Shown in pieces: positions 4,564 to 5,204 of a stretch of DNA of 5,204 nt. Within the stretch, counting starts at the first letter, position 1; every line of letters begins with the position of its first letter. The position numbers were made by a program, and so were the translations under genes. This stretch comes from Oscillibacter sp. UBA6647 (GTDB lineage: Bacteria > Bacillota > Clostridia > Oscillospirales > Oscillospiraceae): positions 1 to 5,204 of the forward strand of contig DKLF01000083.1 of NCBI GenBank assembly GCA_002455655.1, in the 5' to 3' direction. The notes under the pieces were generated by a model. The model ran no database searches. It was not told the DNA's origin and saw nothing but the letters and a program-made list of their open reading frames with translations.

Positions 4564-4819
4564 AGTCGGCGATGACGTCTGCCAAGCCGGCTGGCGTAAC
4601 AGTTCCGTTTGCCAGCATGTCAATCAGGTCTAAAATGCGCTGGGCATCTTTTGTCAGGCCGGGAGCCATGGAATATGTATTCCTCCCCATTTCACTGATT
4701 CTTAGGCCATAGCTACTTATATTCTCTGACCGCTTCTCCACCAAAACAAAATAGCGGAGCGTTAGGGGTTGTCCATCCTCCGTATGAGTTTGCCGTGTCG
4801 TAATCAGGAACTCTTTCAT
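4556..4819 (-). CDS. DUF6514-type small protein
   Basis: An 87-residue protein without signal peptide or membrane segment. The order of features, an LTLRYFVLVEKR strand (19-30), YGLRISE (37-43), a helix DAQRILDLIDMLANGTVTP (58-76) and the C-terminal LADVIADW (79-86), fits the DUF6514 family of Bacillota, whose members end in a similar NTVSP..L.DVIGD pattern. The function of that family is unknown. The start is ATG at 4819, set by AGGAGG at 4828-4833 eight bases upstream; the frame stays open back to 4993 but that extension runs through the ribosome binding site and AT-rich spacer and is not homologous-looking. A -10-like TATGAT (4859-4854) lies just upstream, with no good -35. The gene appears intact, between a dead transposase and an AT-rich region. 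Confidence 0.72.
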   Translation of the reverse strand: MKEFLITTRQTHTEDGQPLTLRYFVLVEKRSENISSYGLRISEMGRNTYSMAPGLTKDAQRILDLIDMLANGTVTPAGLADVIADWP

Positions 4820-5114
4820 AGCACTTACCTCCTCCAATATTTGGTAAAAATTCATCATAACGGATAGCCATGAATTTGTGTGAGGTAGTCCATCTGTTAT
4901 TATCGACTGACCTTTTTTAACAACCGTTGAGAAGTATTGGGACATTGTCTTTACTGGTGTTTTTATGTTTGCGAGAAAATAAGCGCTATTCAAAAATAGC
5001 AGCCAGACATTAAGAAGAGGATAAAGTTTTTGGAGAGAAGCATTTTTTGATGCTTCCCTCCAAATGAATGATCAGTCTTTCATTTTCGCAGGATCACCCA
5101 TGAAGGCAATTCTG
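4820..5114. other. AT-rich intergenic region without a supported gene
   Basis: About 295 bases with no convincing coding sequence. It holds the ribosome binding site of the DUF6514-type gene, a -10-like TATGAT (4854-4859, minus strand), a small six-base-arm hairpin (4985-4990 with 4995-5000) and the large imperfect hairpin at 5029-5064. Base composition is clearly lower in GC than the genes on the left. Confidence 0.5.
5029..5064. repeat. Large hairpin, 15-base arms with one mismatch
   Basis: Arms 5029-5043 (TTTGGAGAGAAGCAT) and 5050-5064 (ATGCTTCCCTCCAAA) are complementary at 14 of 15 positions around a six-base loop (TTTTTG). Neither direction is followed by a T-tract, so it is not a clear intrinsic terminator, though it lies 51 bases behind the possible gene end at 5115 on the minus strand. 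It could be a weak terminator, an RNA-stabilising stem, or the remains of a mobile element. Confidence 0.6.
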
Positions 5115-5204
5115 TTAGTACACAGCAATGCTAAGCTGCCTTCGGGGAATCGTATCTAGTATCTCTTCCTTTTTTGTATGGACCTCATAGAAATCAATGG
5201 GATC
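5115..5204 (-). CDS. Possible C-terminal end of a gene entering from the right edge
   Basis: On the minus strand the frame is open from the window edge through 29 codons (DPIDFYEVHTKKEEILDTIP, then RRQLSIAVY) to a TAA at 5117-5115. The residue pattern is protein-like, with charged helix-type stretches, and the other two minus frames contain early stops. The large hairpin lies 51 bases beyond the stop. I do not recognise the family, and 29 codons are too few to be sure it is coding. Confidence 0.35.
   Translation of the reverse strand, partial: DPIDFYEVHTKKEEILDTIPRRQLSIAVY

Noticed and set aside
4820..4993. N-terminal extension of the DUF6514-type protein by 58 residues
   Set aside because: A strong AGGAGG lies exactly eight bases before the internal ATG at 4819, family members are short, and the extension is AT-rich spacer containing a -10-like element.
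5100..5159. 19-codon plus-strand ORF (MKAILLVHSNAKLPSGNRI)
   Set aside because: Too short, with only a weak AGGAT upstream, and overlapping the more plausible minus-strand open end.
1..5204. CRISPR array, tRNA, rRNA, toxin-antitoxin or phage defence cassette
   Set aside because: No regularly spaced direct repeats, no tRNA- or rRNA-like segment, and no nuclease or toxin family recognised on either strand; the two-TetR layout is explained by transporter and methyltransferase regulation.

Overview
The window reads as chromosomal DNA of an anaerobic Bacillota, most likely a gut-type Clostridia (Oscillospiraceae or Lachnospiraceae-like). The reasons are the MptD-type ECF transporter, a DUF6514-type small protein, strong AGGAGG ribosome binding sites, intrinsic terminators and moderately GC-rich genes with AT-richer spacers. 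This is inferred from gene content; no rRNA or marker gene is present.

Left part (1-1337, minus strand): a TetR-family regulator is followed by the substrate-binding S component of an MptD-family ECF transporter. Its stop overlaps (TGATG) the start of a gene cut by the window edge, whose 19 visible residues look like an EcfT N terminus. Two near-perfect palindromes sit on the predicted -10 elements, one before the tetR and one before the S-component gene, so the locus looks like a self-controlled transporter operon.

Middle (1338-2972): a roughly 200-bp divergent intergenic region carries promoters in both directions and several inverted repeats. A second, plus-strand TetR regulator follows and ends in a textbook terminator. 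Next comes a small operon: a 41-residue peptide with a consensus ribosome binding site, overlapping (ATGA) a class I SAM-dependent methyltransferase. Directly behind it is the start of a second methyltransferase-like gene that breaks off after about 41 codons.

Right part (2986-4509) is a zone of gene decay. The truncated second methyltransferase runs into a 20-bp-arm bidirectional terminator hairpin. On the minus strand there is a possible C-terminal gene remnant abutting that hairpin, an SDR oxidoreductase with both a lost start codon (ATA at the proper distance from a strong SD) and a -1 frameshift, and a frame-broken IS5/IS1182-type transposase fragment directly upstream of the SDR. Beyond it (4556-4819) is an intact DUF6514-type small gene, then AT-rich DNA with a large hairpin and the possible C-terminal end of another gene at the right edge.

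I see no CRISPR array, tRNA, rRNA or convincing new defence system. The points most worth checking are the doubly broken SDR with its unusual active site, the palindromic operators, the 41-residue coupled peptide, and the remnant ORF ending in the terminator.
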